Part shown: positions 1-11,378 of the stretch, one piece after another | How the letters are laid out: each line of letters opens with the position of its first letter | Position numbering within the stretch: the stretch's first letter is position 1 | Source of the DNA: Verticillium longisporum | Lineage: Eukaryota > Ascomycota > Sordariomycetes > Glomerellales > Plectosphaerellaceae | Length of the DNA stretch: 64,000 nucleotides | Assembly (NCBI GenBank): GCA_019188255.1 | Contig: JAETXT010000002.1 | Location: 2,046,001-2,110,000, forward strand | Direction of reading: 5' to 3' | The notes under the pieces: model-generated | The model's database searches: none | What the model was told of the DNA's origin: nothing | The model's input: only the letters and a program-made list of their open reading frames with translations | Program-made: the position numbers and the translations under genes

Positions 1-739
1 GGGTAGCCCTACCGCTCCTTACCTCATCCAGCGAAGAAGTACCTCAAATCAGGCACGCCACGCCACACGCCTGGGCTGCCTGCAATTTTTCATGAGGGCA
101 CGGACGCGGCCGTCCTCAACGTCGCCACTCCACTGACGGGAGGAAGACATGAAGAGAGCCAGCGAGTGCCACACGGCGAGGCGTTTGCGTCTAGCTGTTT
201 TGGCCCTGCTGCTGTCTGACCTGCCGTATTAAGGTACTACCCTGGTGCACACGACAACGCGAGGGGGCCAGGGCTCGTCAGTGATTGCACCGAGTAGGAT
301 CAACCAGTCTACGATCCCACACTTGCCAGGCCAATGTTTGAACCTTGAGCCTCGGATGAAGACAACGAGCCAATTTGAGTCGTCTTTTTCTTCTTCGTGG
401 CGGAACACAGGGAGTCATATCTTGCGACGGGTGCTCTCTCTGCCCATGACGTTTCTCCGTTGAGTCTAGGGTGCCTGGATGTCTCGGGGAACTTCATGGG
501 AGTACTGCTGCTCCTGCCACCGGTGACCATGCACCATCGAGGACATCCTCCTTTGGAAAGAAAAACACAAGGCTGTCATACACGGACATGGGGAAACCCG
601 TCTCTCTATTGTATCGTCGGCTGGAATATATTAAGAATAAGTTTTGCTAGTATGGAGTACGTCTAGGTGCTGGCTGTCCAGAGGGGCCGGGGTATAAGAA
701 AAAGACAAATCGGACGGAACTGTACAAACAATCGATGAA
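1..739. other. Gene-free stretch downstream of the AXL2-like gene
   Basis: Only short overlapping open frames below 90 codons are present and none resembles a known family. The right part is presumably 3' UTR and terminator of the minus-strand AXL2-like gene. Nothing else was recognised. Confidence 0.5.
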
Positions 740-3700
740 CTAGATGAAGACGGCAAAGTCGTCACTCTCAGTTCTCCCGAGCCCACCCTTGCGGCTGTCA
801 TCCCTTGCCGTCGCACCTATGGTGCTGCTGTCATCCCTTCCCATAGGAGTACCCGCCTCGGTCTCCCAGCCTGAATCCCCAGAACCAGGCTTGGACGTCG
901 AGTAGCGAGACGGCTCTCCGCTTTCCCCGAGCCACACGGCCGAGGGCTTCACAGGTCGAATCGAAGAACCTGGTCGATTTCCCAGCGGCACCCTGGCACC
1001 AGTGTCCCATTTGCTCGGTGACATGAGGCTGATGGTTGACTCGCTTTCGCGCCTCTTGTCACGTCGAAGGGATACGCCTTTGCCCATCCATGCGCTGTTG
1101 CGCCTGTTTTCATCCTGAAACAAAGGGTTGGACGAGCCGACGGATCTCTTAGCTGACTTGAGCGGCCGGCGTGGCGGAGTTTGTGTTGGGTAGAATGGAG
1201 ACTCGCGCACGAGCTCCTCATATGCAATGCCGAGCGAGTCGCGAGGGGCCGTCTGCCAGTTTTCTGTGCCTCGGGCTGCCGAGGTTCCTGGCGCTATCGT
1301 TGACCAGTTCGCCTCTGCGTCCGAAGAGCCTGTGGTCGAGGTTGGGACGGATGCGGATGACGAATATGTCACCGTCTGCCGACGTCGCGGGGTCCGGGGC
1401 GGCACACCGGAGCGGCTACCGAACCAAGGGCTGGCATCAGAACGGCGGCTAACAGGTCTGGCTCTTGACAGGTCGCTCTGCATGGACATTTGTCTAAAGA
1501 GGCTGACGCCATCGCTGCGCTCCTCACTTGAGCCAGAGACGGTCTGGAAGCTGCTCGACCGAGCGTCGCTGTCGCTGTATACTTTGAATGTACCAGCCGG
1601 GTTGGTCCCCGTAAACCTTTTTCCGTGTGTAGGGTGAGAACCGAGCGGACTCATCTGCTCCGGAATGGAAGACAGTGTATCAGAGGCTGCGGCTGGCAAA
1701 GGAGGCACGGGGAGCAGATTGCTGCTCGTCGCTGTCTCTGATCCCTTGGAGTGCCCAGGCTTCTCAAACATGTACGCCACCTCTGGTGTGGGCTGTATAC
1801 TCTTGCGGTCAAACTCATCGTCGTCCATGGAAGGTATAGTAATATCCAAGGTGTTTCTGAACGAGTTGCCATCCTGCGCACGAAGGAAACGTGGCCCCGA
1901 GGGAAACTTGCGTATGCTCTCGTACAAGCTGAGGAAAGAATTCCGACTTTGTCGCTGAGACGGTCCGCCGCGGCTCAATCGACCGAGGTAGCCCTCCTCA
2001 GTGAGCCATGACCCTCTCAACCCCGATATAGCGTTGTCGCTCAGGGATCGTAGGCCGGGTAGCGTTGGCGGAACGAGGCTCACACCTGAATGCGAGTCGC
2101 TGTCAAAGCTCGAAGCACTTCGCGTCGATCGCAATCGTTGCAGCGCAGCACGTATATAACCACTCTGTCCCGGGCGATACGTGGGTTCTGGTGGTGGGAT
2201 GGCATTATAGGCTTTGACAGGCTCAGCAATAGACGGGCTGTTGCTGTGTAGACTATCGTTCTGCGTGAAGCTGCCAGGGACGGGGCCCGAGATATTTTTC
2301 GTTTCGATCCTCCTGAATTTACGCTCACGTCTCTTTCGAAGGCAGAAGAACAGTAAGACGAGAGCTGCGATGACGAAAATCGGGATCAGGACTGCCAGCA
2401 TAATCTGTCCGGCGCTCATCCCCGACCCGAAGGAGTTCAGCGAGCCTGCCTCGCCGGACTTTTTCGGACTCTGGGTCTGCGTCGCGGTAGAAGATGGACC
2501 TGAAGTCCTTGTGGGGGAGGGCTTTCCTCCCGAAGCAAGGACGGAAAGTTGGATGTTCTTTGTTTCACTGTCTCCAGATCGTTTCAAGGTTGCTTTTATG
2601 GACAGTCGAATGTCGTCGTCTATCTTAGATGAGCCCGGTGGTGTTCCCGAAACAAGTAAACCGTCCATCTTCAGCCAGTCTTGGGAAGGCGTAGTCTCGA
2701 TTTCGACGGTGGTATCGTCTGGCGTCTGCAGGTATGGCTCCAGATTAAGTGAGAAGGGTTCATCTGACTGGATTTCGATGTCAGATAGATTCTTCCGAAA
2801 GATGCCAGATGCGATGAACACCGCTAGTCGAATATTGAGCGTGTCAGACAAGGCCGTCTGGAACGTTATGGTAGCATTTGTTGACTGGTCGTTCTCGGCG
2901 GGCGTTCCTTGGAGGATGAGAGACGTTTCGTTGAAGGTGAGCCAACCCGGCAGGTCACGAGTCGAGACAGTCAGCTCGGACCTATCGACTTTTTCCCCAT
3001 CAAGCTTGATGTCATCCTGGAGACGAGTGTATGATATCGTATCGCCAGGAGTTGCGTTGAGCTGAATGACGGTGTTGTCGACGGTCAACTTTCGACTTCC
3101 GACCACAACGGAGAAGAGGATGGAAACGCCCGCGAATCCAACTACATCCGAAGCAACGAGGTGGAAGTCGAACGTCTGGGGAGGCTGGACGAGGGTCTCG
3201 AATGGAGGCGTCTGTCCAGAGAACGTTAAAGTCGCCGGGTCAAACTTCATCCACGACGGTAGTGGGCTGCTGTCTGCGGATGTGGCATAGTAGTCCAAAG
3301 ATGTTTGGGCCGAAAACGTGTCGTCGGCAAATGAGAAAGAGAATGGCGTAGCCGGGTAGGACACGATCGCGTGCGGTGCCGACTGGTCGCCAAATTTTTG
3401 AATCTGATCAGCCAGTGGGTTATTCACTTTGGGGGCCCGGTTCCGAGAGACAACCAATGTTGCCGTCATTGTAGCAGAGCCGGAGTTGTCAGTTGCAACA
3501 ACATTGACGGGCACGCCGACCACGTCGCCCTTCGATATGTCATCTTCCTTCGGGGTTCCAAACAGGCGGCCTGTGCTGTTGTCGATTGACAGCCATGATG
3601 GCGCATCGTTGAGGCTGTATGTGATGCTGGACGTGGACGTGAAGGTTTGTCGCGAGAGTGTGTACGAAAAGGGCTCCGCTATCCTCGCGACGGGAGGCAG

Positions 3701-3808
3701 CTGGGAGTTGAACGGAAAGGTGATGGCGGGTTGGGCAGCACTGAGGCCGAAGAGGCTCAACGAAGTCCACAATACGAAGCTTGATGCCATCGTGAGTTTG
3801 ATGGTCAA
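740..3808 (-). CDS. AXL2: AXL2-like cadherin-fold transmembrane polarity protein
   Basis: This is a single-exon gene of 1022 codons. The N-terminus is a signal peptide (about residues 7-26, ending LSAAQ). Four dystroglycan-type cadherin-like (He_PIG) modules follow at about 28-120, 130-238, 245-333 and 340-425. The first three carry the recurring 'LPxWLxF...GTP' type signature (SWLSIDNSTGRLFGTP, SWMKFDPATLTFSGQTP, GWLTFNETSLILQGTP). A Ser/Thr/Pro-rich stalk (430-465) leads to one membrane helix (468-490), a basic stop-transfer RKRRERKFRR, and a 530-residue Ser/Arg-rich cytoplasmic tail. This is the layout of yeast Axl2, which marks bud sites, and of its filamentous-fungal homologues in polarity and septation. 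A second Met seven codons in (3790) is an equally good start. The family call is firm; the exact role in a hypha is inferred. Confidence 0.85.
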   Translation of the reverse strand: MTIKLTMASSFVLWTSLSLFGLSAAQPAITFPFNSQLPPVARIAEPFSYTLSRQTFTSTSSITYSLNDAPSWLSIDNSTGRLFGTPKEDDISKGDVVGVPVNVVATDNSGSATMTATLVVSRNRAPKVNNPLADQIQKFGDQSAPHAIVSYPATPFSFSFADDTFSAQTSLDYYATSADSSPLPSWMKFDPATLTFSGQTPPFETLVQPPQTFDFHLVASDVVGFAGVSILFSVVVGSRKLTVDNTVIQLNATPGDTISYTRLQDDIKLDGEKVDRSELTVSTRDLPGWLTFNETSLILQGTPAENDQSTNATITFQTALSDTLNIRLAVFIASGIFRKNLSDIEIQSDEPFSLNLEPYLQTPDDTTVEIETTPSQDWLKMDGLLVSGTPPGSSKIDDDIRLSIKATLKRSGDSETKNIQLSVLASGGKPSPTRTSGPSSTATQTQSPKKSGEAGSLNSFGSGMSAGQIMLAVLIPIFVIAALVLLFFCLRKRRERKFRRIETKNISGPVPGSFTQNDSLHSNSPSIAEPVKAYNAIPPPEPTYRPGQSGYIRAALQRLRSTRSASSFDSDSHSGVSLVPPTLPGLRSLSDNAISGLRGSWLTEEGYLGRLSRGGPSQRQSRNSFLSLYESIRKFPSGPRFLRAQDGNSFRNTLDITIPSMDDDEFDRKSIQPTPEVAYMFEKPGHSKGSETATSSNLLPVPPLPAAASDTLSSIPEQMSPLGSHPTHGKRFTGTNPAGTFKVYSDSDARSSSFQTVSGSSEERSDGVSLFRQMSMQSDLSRARPVSRRSDASPWFGSRSGVPPRTPRRRQTVTYSSSASVPTSTTGSSDAEANWSTIAPGTSAARGTENWQTAPRDSLGIAYEELVRESPFYPTQTPPRRPLKSAKRSVGSSNPLFQDENRRNSAWMGKGVSLRRDKRRESESTISLMSPSKWDTGARVPLGNRPGSSIRPVKPSAVWLGESGEPSRYSTSKPGSGDSGWETEAGTPMGRDDSSTIGATARDDSRKGGLGRTESDDFAVFI

Positions 3809-4934
3809 GAGTCGAACGGGTGGACTGTTGAAGTGGTAGGTAGAGGAGCAAAAGACAAGAGAGTTCAGAAGGATAGAGGCATCACGAAAGAATGAGAGGC
3901 AGGCCGCCCGTCAAGAGCGAGAGAGTAGGAAGGGGTCTACCATCATGGAGATGGAGATTTCGAAGGGCTGGGAAGCGAACGGGTGGATGACCAGCATCTC
4001 CCTACTCGCCATGGCCGACTATGTTGGATGCGCGCCAGTGGGATGGCACCTTGGCCACCCGTAAGAGCAAGAGGGGCGATCTATTCAGCGCGAGAAATGT
4101 AAAAGCCATTGTATTCGATGGGCTACCGCGATCCTTGGCGAGGGCGATGATGGATTTTGGGGTCACAGCATTCCAGAGAACGGTTTCCCAAGTTGGCCCC
4201 TCGCGTCTGAGGGAGGCGAAGTCAGACATGCCCTCCCAGGCGGACGCCTTGAAGAAAGAAGCGGGGCGGGGAGCCGACTGCTTGGAATGTACGGAATCCA
4301 TCGAGCACGTATGAAACGGCGCGCATACCCAGCATGCCGGCGAACCGCCCACGCGGCAGCAAGCCACTCGTTGTGAGCTGACTTGGTGTTTGTGGGGACC
4401 GGTTCTCGTGAGCTGGATGTGGTGGAGGTTTATGAGGGCAGCAGCAATAATAGGTGGAAGGGAGAAACACAGGTCTACCGATGGCGCCTATTGGCTGGGG
4501 TAGGAGCCAGTCAGCCAATGACTGCCGAGTGGATGACGGTGTTATCGTTATCGTAGCAGTAGCACTTCGCTAGGGACGTCCGGGAGGGCAAAACGGGGCG
4601 GACCTGGCTATTTGGGAAAATGGAAGGGACCAGACGTGGCGGAAGGGACGATGAGGGGTCTAGAGCGTCATACAAGTCATCAGGGTCAGTATCGGACTTC
4701 GGAGGAGGGCGCTATCAGCGGTGAAGACGGGCGAGGGAAACGCGATAGGGTCTGTTCTGAGGAAGTGGCATCCCCCTTTCCTTCTTGCTGTGCGTTTGTC
4801 CCTCAGAACGTCCCTTGCTCACCATCTCCCTCATCACCCTTCTGCCCGTCTGGAGAGGACGGCTGCACACCATCGACGTGCTGTCCCAATACTCCAGTCA
4901 GCTATTTACAATAGATCGCAGTTCCCCGGCCACC
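3809..4934. promoter_or_regulatory. Divergent promoter region, AXL2-like / EFM6
   Basis: This is 1.1 kb between two divergently transcribed genes. The part next to EFM6 is pyrimidine-rich on the plus strand (about 4770-4930), as is usual for fungal 5' leaders. Open frames here are short and unlike any known protein. No specific operator was recognised. Confidence 0.4.
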
Positions 4935-6136
4935 ATGAAGATCCTCGACAGTCCCTTGGCGGCTGCTCTGCATCCAGCAGCATCACCCGAATTCTCCCCT
5001 CTTGCATTAGCAGAAGACTTCACACCACTGCCGGCGTACAAGGCGGCACAGACATCCAACTTTGACATATCGGGTCTGCTTGCGACGCCGCTGAAGCTTC
5101 ACGAAGACCTCACTTCCGGCTGTGGCGGTCAGACATGGCCTGCTGGCATGGTGCTCGCCAAGCACATGCTTCGATACCACAGGGAGGAAATGGGCAACGC
5201 GAGAATGTGAGGACAGCCACCCGCACGCACTCCCCACCTGTCGATAACGCGCCAGAAAATTAGGGGACCTGGGGATCTGTGGACCACAGAAAGCACTTTG
5301 CTGACTCATATTGTCCAGACTGGAGCTCGGTGCTGGCGGAGGTCTCGTTGGCCTGGCTGTCGCCAATGGGGCCGTGGCCGATGGCCACCATGGCATGCAT
5401 GAGTCGCCGCTGCTCCTCACCGACCAAGACGAAATGTTCGCTTTGATGCAGCACAATATTGCTTTGAACAAACTTGGATCCAATGTCAAGCCTTTGATAT
5501 TGAACTGGTACGTTCTGTGTCCTTGTCATGTTGAGCGCTTACTCGAATCGATATTTCGCATGCTGGGGATGTATCGTGTTTCGGCTTGCGTCCTCTGCGG
5601 CGTATTAATCGCCCCCATGCTCGTTCGACGCAGAGCGCACGCATCTCGCCTCTTTGCACAGTGACGCATCACCGCGTCAATCCAACAGAAACGAGGATGT
5701 TCTGCTTCCGTCTGCCCCACAAGATAGATGCCTCATACCGCCATGGTGATTTGATCGTGGATTTGTGGCGTACAGGTGCTAATCCCTCTTTGCGTGCTAT
5801 AGGGGCGAACCGCTGCCGAAAGACGTGATTGACTCAAAGCCAACTGTCGTTCTAGCTGCCGACTGTGTGTACTTTGAGCCGGCGTTCCCACTACTGTTGG
5901 AAACACTGTCAGACCTGCTGGCGCTAAACGAAGACGCCACAATTTACTTCTGCTTCAGGAAAAGGCGACGCGCTGACATGAATTTCATGAAAAAGGCGAA
6001 AAAGAGGTTCCGTGTTGAGGAAGCCTTCGACGAAGATCAGCCTGTGTTCAGTCGGGAAAACATATTCTTGTACACCTTCAGAAACAAAAAGGCGTCAACC
6101 AACGGCAGCACTTCCAGGACCCCGGTGGTGCAGTGA
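4935..6136 (+). CDS. EFM6: EFM6-type protein-lysine N-methyltransferase
   Basis: The gene has three exons, 4935-5206, 5319-5507 and 5803-6136, giving 264 residues. Introns are 112 nt (GTGAGG...CAG) and 295 nt (GTACGT...TAG), and both junction codons restore conserved family residues (ILELGAGG, NWGEP). The fold is a seven-beta-strand SAM-dependent methyltransferase of the METTL21 type. Visible motifs are the SAM-binding motif I (LELGAGGGLVGLAVA), an acidic motif after strand 2 (LLTDQD), and the characteristic AADCVYFEPAFPLLLETL that replaces the usual [DN]PP[FY] loop. Yeast Efm6 methylates a lysine of elongation factor 1A, and the same cytosolic role is inferred. The ATG is in good context (CACCATGA). 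EFM6 is the best of several METTL21-like options. Confidence 0.82.
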
Positions 6137-8104
6137 CGGGTGGCAATCCATCATTGGTAGACACAAGGAGTCATCTAGAGCACAGTATGCTAGCGACGGC
6201 GTTGGAGAGTTTTTCGCAGGCGACCAATACATATAGATCTCGGCCACTATTGGTGAACGTTTTACCTTGGCCAGACATTAACGCGAATGGCGGTTTGAGC
6301 CATGGGCGCACAGCATGTCGCGTTTCCGTCATCGTGCACCGGCGCCCACTTGACTTTCACGAGTCTGCGGCTTGGTTGAGGTCTCAAGCAACGATTGGAT
6401 GACACCTTACTCTCAACCGGCACAAGCAAAGGCAGCCGAAGCAAAACTCAGGTGGGCGGCGCCCGTGAAGGGTGCCCGTGAAGGGGGGGATGCAAAACAG
6501 GAAAGAATGGAGCGGAAAATCCTTCATGCAGTTCTCGGCCTTGTCCTTCACACGTCTACCAACGCCATCCGCCGACTACTGCAAGTTGAGAGGTCTGGAA
6601 TCACAGCATCGAGCAAATAGCAGTCGAGCGCTATCCCGACGGCCTTGCGACGGACGCACTTCATTGTGTGCGATGAAGTGGCACCGAGTCGGTGGAGTGA
6701 GAGAATTTTCGGACTTTTCTCCTCGCAGTCCGCTTTTTTGGACACGCCAAGGTCACGTCAAGGTCCAAACCACGCCAGGCGGACACGCGGCGGGCTTTCA
6801 CAAGTGATCGTCCCGGAATCAGAGCCGTTAGTACCAAAGCGACACCAACTAGGCCCTTTGGGAAAACACCGGCCAGAGTCGATTGGGTGGCCTGGATGGT
6901 ACCTTGCAGCTGCAAGGAACTCCCGACTCACCATCTTGTCAGCCCCTGGCCCCCAGCCCCTGACCCCCCTCAGCGGAACTCCCGCCCACACCCGCCTCCT
7001 ACCACGCCTTGATTTTTCCTCGCTCGGAAGCTCCACGCAATGGCACGACGGGTGGTGCCCTCCAGGTCAAGGCACAGGCTAGAGCCACGGGGGTCTTGCA
7101 CTGCCGAAGCGTCAGGTCAGGCACTCTCAGCTGTCCCCGACGCACGGGTCTGCCGGCTCACATGTTGTTTCAACGCTACGAACTAGGCGGGGGAGGGCTG
7201 TTCGTCCAGTCGTCCTAGGCTGTCTTGTTTCTCGGGAGCCTGAAAGATGGTCAATAAGGCCTTTAAAAGAAGTACAGACATGCGGAACGAAATGGAGATG
7301 AAAGAAACGCTGTTCGCCATCCAGTCCTGGCGTTTCGGCAGTATATTCTCGCCCAGACAACGTACGTACGTACAGGTATCCTTAGACTGTCTGGCTGTTG
7401 GTGCGTCCTTTTTCACAGCCCCCGTTTCCTTCTTCTCTGTCACCACAGCACTGCCATTGCGCCTCGAACACGCCAAGCGGGAGGAAGGCAGGGGTTCTTG
7501 CACCCCCTCCCGCCCCCCTTGGCCTCGTTTTTTCTCCACACCTCCCTCCCAGCTAGTTGGACTCCAAGTCAAGGACCTTGCCTTTGGGCTCCAGTTGCAA
7601 GGGCTTCAGACCCCCCCCCCCGGGCCAGGTCTACCCTACCTTGTTCACTGTTTCCCGGCCAGTCCTTAAATCCCAAGCCTCTTCCTCGCTTCACTGCTCA
7701 CGGATGTTTACTCGATCTAACGTTCCCTCTTGTCCCCGATTATCAAGTACCCGTTCCTTCACTTGAACCTCGAGCAGGCTCACCTACTTGCCCACCGGCT
7801 AGATTCTTTCATTCACAACTGCTTCGTGGTTTTACCATCACTCCAGAGTTCCGTGAGCTCACACACTGCCTTCTCAGTCTACCACTTGTATCGCGAACTG
7901 CCCTCAGCTATTCCAGCACCTCAAACAATCGTTGTCTGGCACAAAAACACCCTTCGTTGAACAACTCGAGCCAAGCTTGAGTCACTCATCTCGCTTCGAG
8001 CCCAGCCTCAGCGAATCACCTTGAATTCACGACTCTTCTAAGTCCTTGGACCTTTGCACACGCATACCAGCACCACAAGACACTGAACACCGTCCACCAC
8101 CACA
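6137..8104. promoter_or_regulatory. Long upstream region of the secreted DPBB gene
   Basis: Two kb without a credible gene. It contains an 11-base C run at 7611-7621 and a long pyrimidine-rich tract from about 7490 to 8100 that looks like the promoter and 5' leader of the DPBB gene. Such long CT-rich leaders are typical of strongly expressed fungal genes for secreted proteins. Open frames of up to 160 codons here are low-complexity Pro/Ser/Leu readings of the CT tract. Confidence 0.4.
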
Positions 8105-8980
8105 ATGAAGACTACTGCCATCCTCTGCGCTGCCCTGGCCACCACGGCCTTGGCCCAGCCTCATTTCAACGGCAACAAGCGCCGTCACGTCCACAACAAG
8201 CATGCCAAGCGCGCCCTGGTCACCGAATGGGTCACGGAGACCGCCTACGTTACTGAGTACTATGATGCGACCAGTACCGTCTGGGTCACCCCCGGTGCCG
8301 AGTCTGAGGAGCCTGAGCCTTCCAACACCAAGGACGCCCAGTTCTTCGAGCCCGAGAAGCCTACTGTTGCTCAGCCCACCACCCCCGCCGCGCCGCCTGC
8401 TCCCGAGCCTAAGGTTCCTGAGCCCAAGGCTCCTGAGCCCGAGAAGCAGGAGCCCGAGAAGCAGGAGCCCCAGCCTCAGCCTATCGCCGAGCCGGAGACA
8501 ACTACCACCTACCAGGCCCCCCCTCCTCCTCCCACCACCCCCACTCCCACTCCTACCCCTGAGCCCACCCCCGAGCCCGTCACGGAGGAGCCCATCAAGG
8601 AGCCTGCTCCTGAGTCCCCGGCCGAGGGGTCCAAGAGCTCCGACAGCGGTAGCAGCAGCGCCCCAAGCGACAGCCACTCTGGCGACCTGACATACTACGA
8701 TGTCGGTCTTGGCGCTTGCGGTTTCGATGACACTGGCAAGGACAACTCGGACAACATTGTCGCCCTTTCGCACCTCCTCATGGGCACGCAGTCCAACGGC
8801 AACCCCATGTGCGGCCAGACCATCACCGTCAGCGCCAACGGCAAGGAAGTTGTTTGCACCGTCCGCGACAAGTGCATGGGCTGCGAGCCCGAGGCCATCG
8901 ACGTGTCCAAGGCCGCCTTCCTCGAGCTCTTCGGCTCGCTGACTGCCGGTCGCACCGAGGTCAAGTGGTGGTTCAACTAA
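8105..8980 (+). CDS. Secreted DPBB (RlpA/expansin-like) protein, Asp f 7-like
   Basis: This is a single-exon gene of 291 codons. A signal peptide (1-17, ending TTALA) and a short basic stretch ending in a Kex2-like KR (about 39-40) come first. Residues 75-195 are a low-complexity Pro/Glu/Thr/Lys spacer with repeated EPE, PEKQE and TPTP units. The C-terminal 100 residues form a double-psi beta-barrel: [14 protein letters not shown] opens the domain, MCGQTITV lies in the middle, CTVRDKC carries a Cys pair, and IDVSKAAF closes it. This matches the Aspergillus allergen Asp f 7 family and fungal expansin-like proteins, which are secreted or wall-associated and have no proven enzyme activity. The start codon follows a CACCACAATG context. 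Codon use is strongly C-ending, suggesting high expression. Confidence 0.88.
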   Translation: MKTTAILCAALATTALAQPHFNGNKRRHVHNKHAKRALVTEWVTETAYVTEYYDATSTVWVTPGAESEEPEPSNTKDAQFFEPEKPTVAQPTTPAAPPAPEPKVPEPKAPEPEKQEPEKQEPQPQPIAEPETTTTYQAPPPPPTTPTPTPTPEPTPEPVTEEPIKEPAPESPAEGSKSSDSGSSSAPSDSHSGDLTYYDVGLGACGFDDTGKDNSDNIVALSHLLMGTQSNGNPMCGQTITVSANGKEVVCTVRDKCMGCEPEAIDVSKAAFLELFGSLTAGRTEVKWWFN

Positions 8981-9234
8981 GTACTCCACTCCCGGAGACT
9001 TTGGCGTTTCTCCCACAAAGGATCCACCAGTGGGCTTCAGTCCGGGCTGGCAATCTTTTTGACGATATCATGACCCTGGATTATACCAATTTTCAGAATC
9101 CTCTTTTTTGGCGGATCTACAGATGATTTCACCCCAATATGGTGTTCACACAGGGAACAGAGCTCTTGGATTCAGACGCTCAAAGGTTGGACAGGCTGGA
9201 AGGGATAAAATGGTGTTCTGTCATTTCTGGGCTA

Positions 9235-9282
9235 ACGTGCATGATAAGCAAGTGGGCCAAACAAGCAAGTGGGCCACCTGAC
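9235..9282 (+). repeat. Left terminal inverted repeat of the pogo-like element
   Basis: These 48 bp are the exact reverse complement of 11047-11094. Inside the repeat AGCAAGTGGGCCA occurs twice in direct orientation, 17 bp apart (about 9248 and 9265). This is a likely pair of transposase-binding boxes. Confidence 0.97.
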
Positions 9283-9333
9283 GACGAAAACGCGACCTTC
9301 TTACGTTAACCATTAATTCCTCCACCAACAACG

Positions 9334-10987
9334 ATGTCTCCGCCCTCACAAGAACGTCAATTACAGCTTGCTCTTCAGGCTATTCAAAATGACCCAGATC
9401 TCAGTATACGCGCTGCGACAAATATCTTTGGTGTTCCCCGAATGACCTTGACGCGTCGACTACGCGGTATTACTTCGCAACGCGACAGGATCCCCCTCAA
9501 TCGAAATTTGACGGAGCTCGAGGAGTTAACGATTGTTCAATACATACTTGAGCTAAATTCCCGAGCATTTCCTCCCCGGCTTTGTGAGGTTGAAGATATG
9601 GCTAATCGACTGCTAGCCGACCGCGACGCGCCGAGTGTCGGGAAGCGCTGGGCCTCAAACTTCGTCAGGCGACAACCAGAGCTTAAGACGCGTTTCTTTC
9701 GCAGATATGACTATCAGAGAGCCCAATGCGAAGATCCCGAGGCAATTCGCGATTGGTTCGCGCTCGTAAAGAACACAATCGCCAAATACGGTATCGCGGA
9801 GCCTGATATCTATAACTTCGATGAGACTGGGTTTATGATGGGCGTTATCGGGTCCGGAATGGTCGTTACGAACGCCGAAAGACGTTCTAATACGAAAATG
9901 GTCCAACCAGGAGGTCGGGAATGGGTGACAGTGATCCAAGGCGTTGGCGCAGACGGGTGGTGTGTCCCGCCGTTCATCATTATGGCGGGCAAAAATCACC
10001 TCTCAAGCTGGTACGAAGACAGCCCTCTACCTCACGACTGGGTAATCGCTACGACAGACAAAGGCTGGACAACAAATGAGAAAGGTCTAGAATGGATTCA
10101 GCATTTTGACAAGCATACCAAGCCCCGTCGGTCGGCCGGATATCGCCTCCTTATCCTAGATGGGCACCAAAGTCACCATTCCGTTGAGTTCGAGCTCTAC
10201 TGCAAGGAAAACAACATCATTACGCTATGCATGCCTCCCCATTCATCTCACCTACTTCAACCTCTTGATGTTGGCTGTTTTGGCCCGCTAAAGCAGGCCT
10301 ACGGTCGGCAAATTGAGAAGAAGATGAGGGCAGGTACAAGCCACATCACGAAGGAGGACTTCTTTCCCGCGTTTTTCGCAGCTTTCAAAGAAGCTATGAC
10401 GGAAAGGAATATCAAGGGGGTTCAGAGGTGCTGGGCTTGTCCCAATGAGCCCCGAAATTGTGGTTTCAAAGCTGGATGTGAAGCTACGGACACCGACGCC
10501 CGTCGAGGGGGTCCCCGATACATCAGAACCTTGGGTCTCCCAAACGCCTCACAACCCGATTGAAGCTAGCTGTCAGTCAGAGTTTATTAAAGGTCGAATC
10601 GCCCGACACCAAGGAAGCTCTCCGACGTCGATTCTTAACGCTATAGACCACTTTACCAAGGGGACGCGTGGAATCATGCATCAACTCGCCCTATTGAAGT
10701 CGGAGAACCAGATCCTTCGAGACGAGAACGCGACACTCAGCAAGCGTCGGAGAGCTAAGAAAACACGTCTCAGGCAAGGAGGGAGTCTAACTCTAGGTGA
10801 GGGACAGGAGATACAAACCAATATCGAGGTTCAGGTCCAGATAAATGAGGAAACGCGTCAGAGAAGCAGTCGCCAACCAAGGGACGGGACGAAGAAACGG
10901 CGCTGCGGTGTCTGCGGCGAGCCTGGACATAATGCGCGAACTTGTCAGCTGGAGACGAGGGCTTCTGAAGAAGAGGATTTCAAGTAG
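9334..10987 (+). CDS. pogo-like DDE transposase, frame broken once
   Basis: The first frame (9334-10563) begins with a pipsqueak-type helix-turn-helix (residues 9-45) and a CENP-B-like DNA-binding domain (about 55-125). A DDE domain follows with D163 (NFDETGFMMG), D276 (LLILDGHQSHH) and D312 (HLLQPLDVGCFGPLK). At the G-run 10416-10420 the family frame moves to the second frame, which then continues FRGAGLVPMSP through a helical zipper-like segment (KSENQILRDENATL) to a C-terminal zinc knuckle (CGVCGEPGHNARTC) and the stop at 10987. One extra or two missing bases explain the break. Without it the protein would be about 550 residues, normal for Fot1-like elements. Given similar indels in housekeeping genes nearby, the break may be a sequence error, so the element could be autonomous. 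Confidence 0.93.
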
Positions 10988-11046
10988 TTTCAATTGATTT
11001 AAGGCGTTAGGGTTCACCGGGATGCTGCTGTCGTCGCATGGTCGTG

Positions 11047-11094
11047 GTCAGGTGGCCCACTTGCTTGTTTGGCCCACTTGCTTATCATGCACGT
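11047..11094 (-). repeat. Right terminal inverted repeat of the pogo-like element
   Basis: These 48 bp perfectly match the reverse complement of the left end and are followed by the TA duplication at 11095-11096. Confidence 0.97.
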
Positions 11095-11378
11095 TATAGA
11101 CTTTTATCATTCTCTGTATATTCTTCGCTCACCTTGCCTGCCCTGTCTGTTCAATAGGGTCGGTTAAGAGCAGTCCACAGGATTTGGATGAGTAAGACAA
11201 CGAAACATATCAAGCATGAAACAACTCAATCGGTGGAATGTGACTGTATGCTGATCGATGTGTATGCAACACGTGGGAGAAGTGATCCTCGAACTTAATT
11301 TTTAGGTTGGGTATCATTGAAGAATATTGAACACAAAAAATGGGAGGGCTAGGCGTATTGGAGACGGGGCCTCCGTGC

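Larger units (their letters stand above)
9233..11096 (+). mobile_element. pogo/Fot1-class DNA transposon with intact ends
   Basis: The element runs from 9235 to 11094 (1860 bp) between TA dinucleotides at 9233-9234 and 11095-11096, the Tc1/mariner-superfamily target duplication. It has perfect 48-bp terminal inverted repeats starting ACGTGCATGATAAGC, and similarity continues imperfectly for about 14 more bases. It encodes one pogo-like transposase. Perfect identity of the two ends, and the lack of C-to-T scars there, suggest recent insertion. It sits in the intergenic space between the DPBB gene and the TFIIIC-like gene and breaks neither. Confidence 0.95.

Noticed and set aside
8027..9016. 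329-codon minus frame opposite the DPBB gene
   Set aside because: A Gly/Leu/Arg-rich mirror of the strongly C-ending codons of the real gene.
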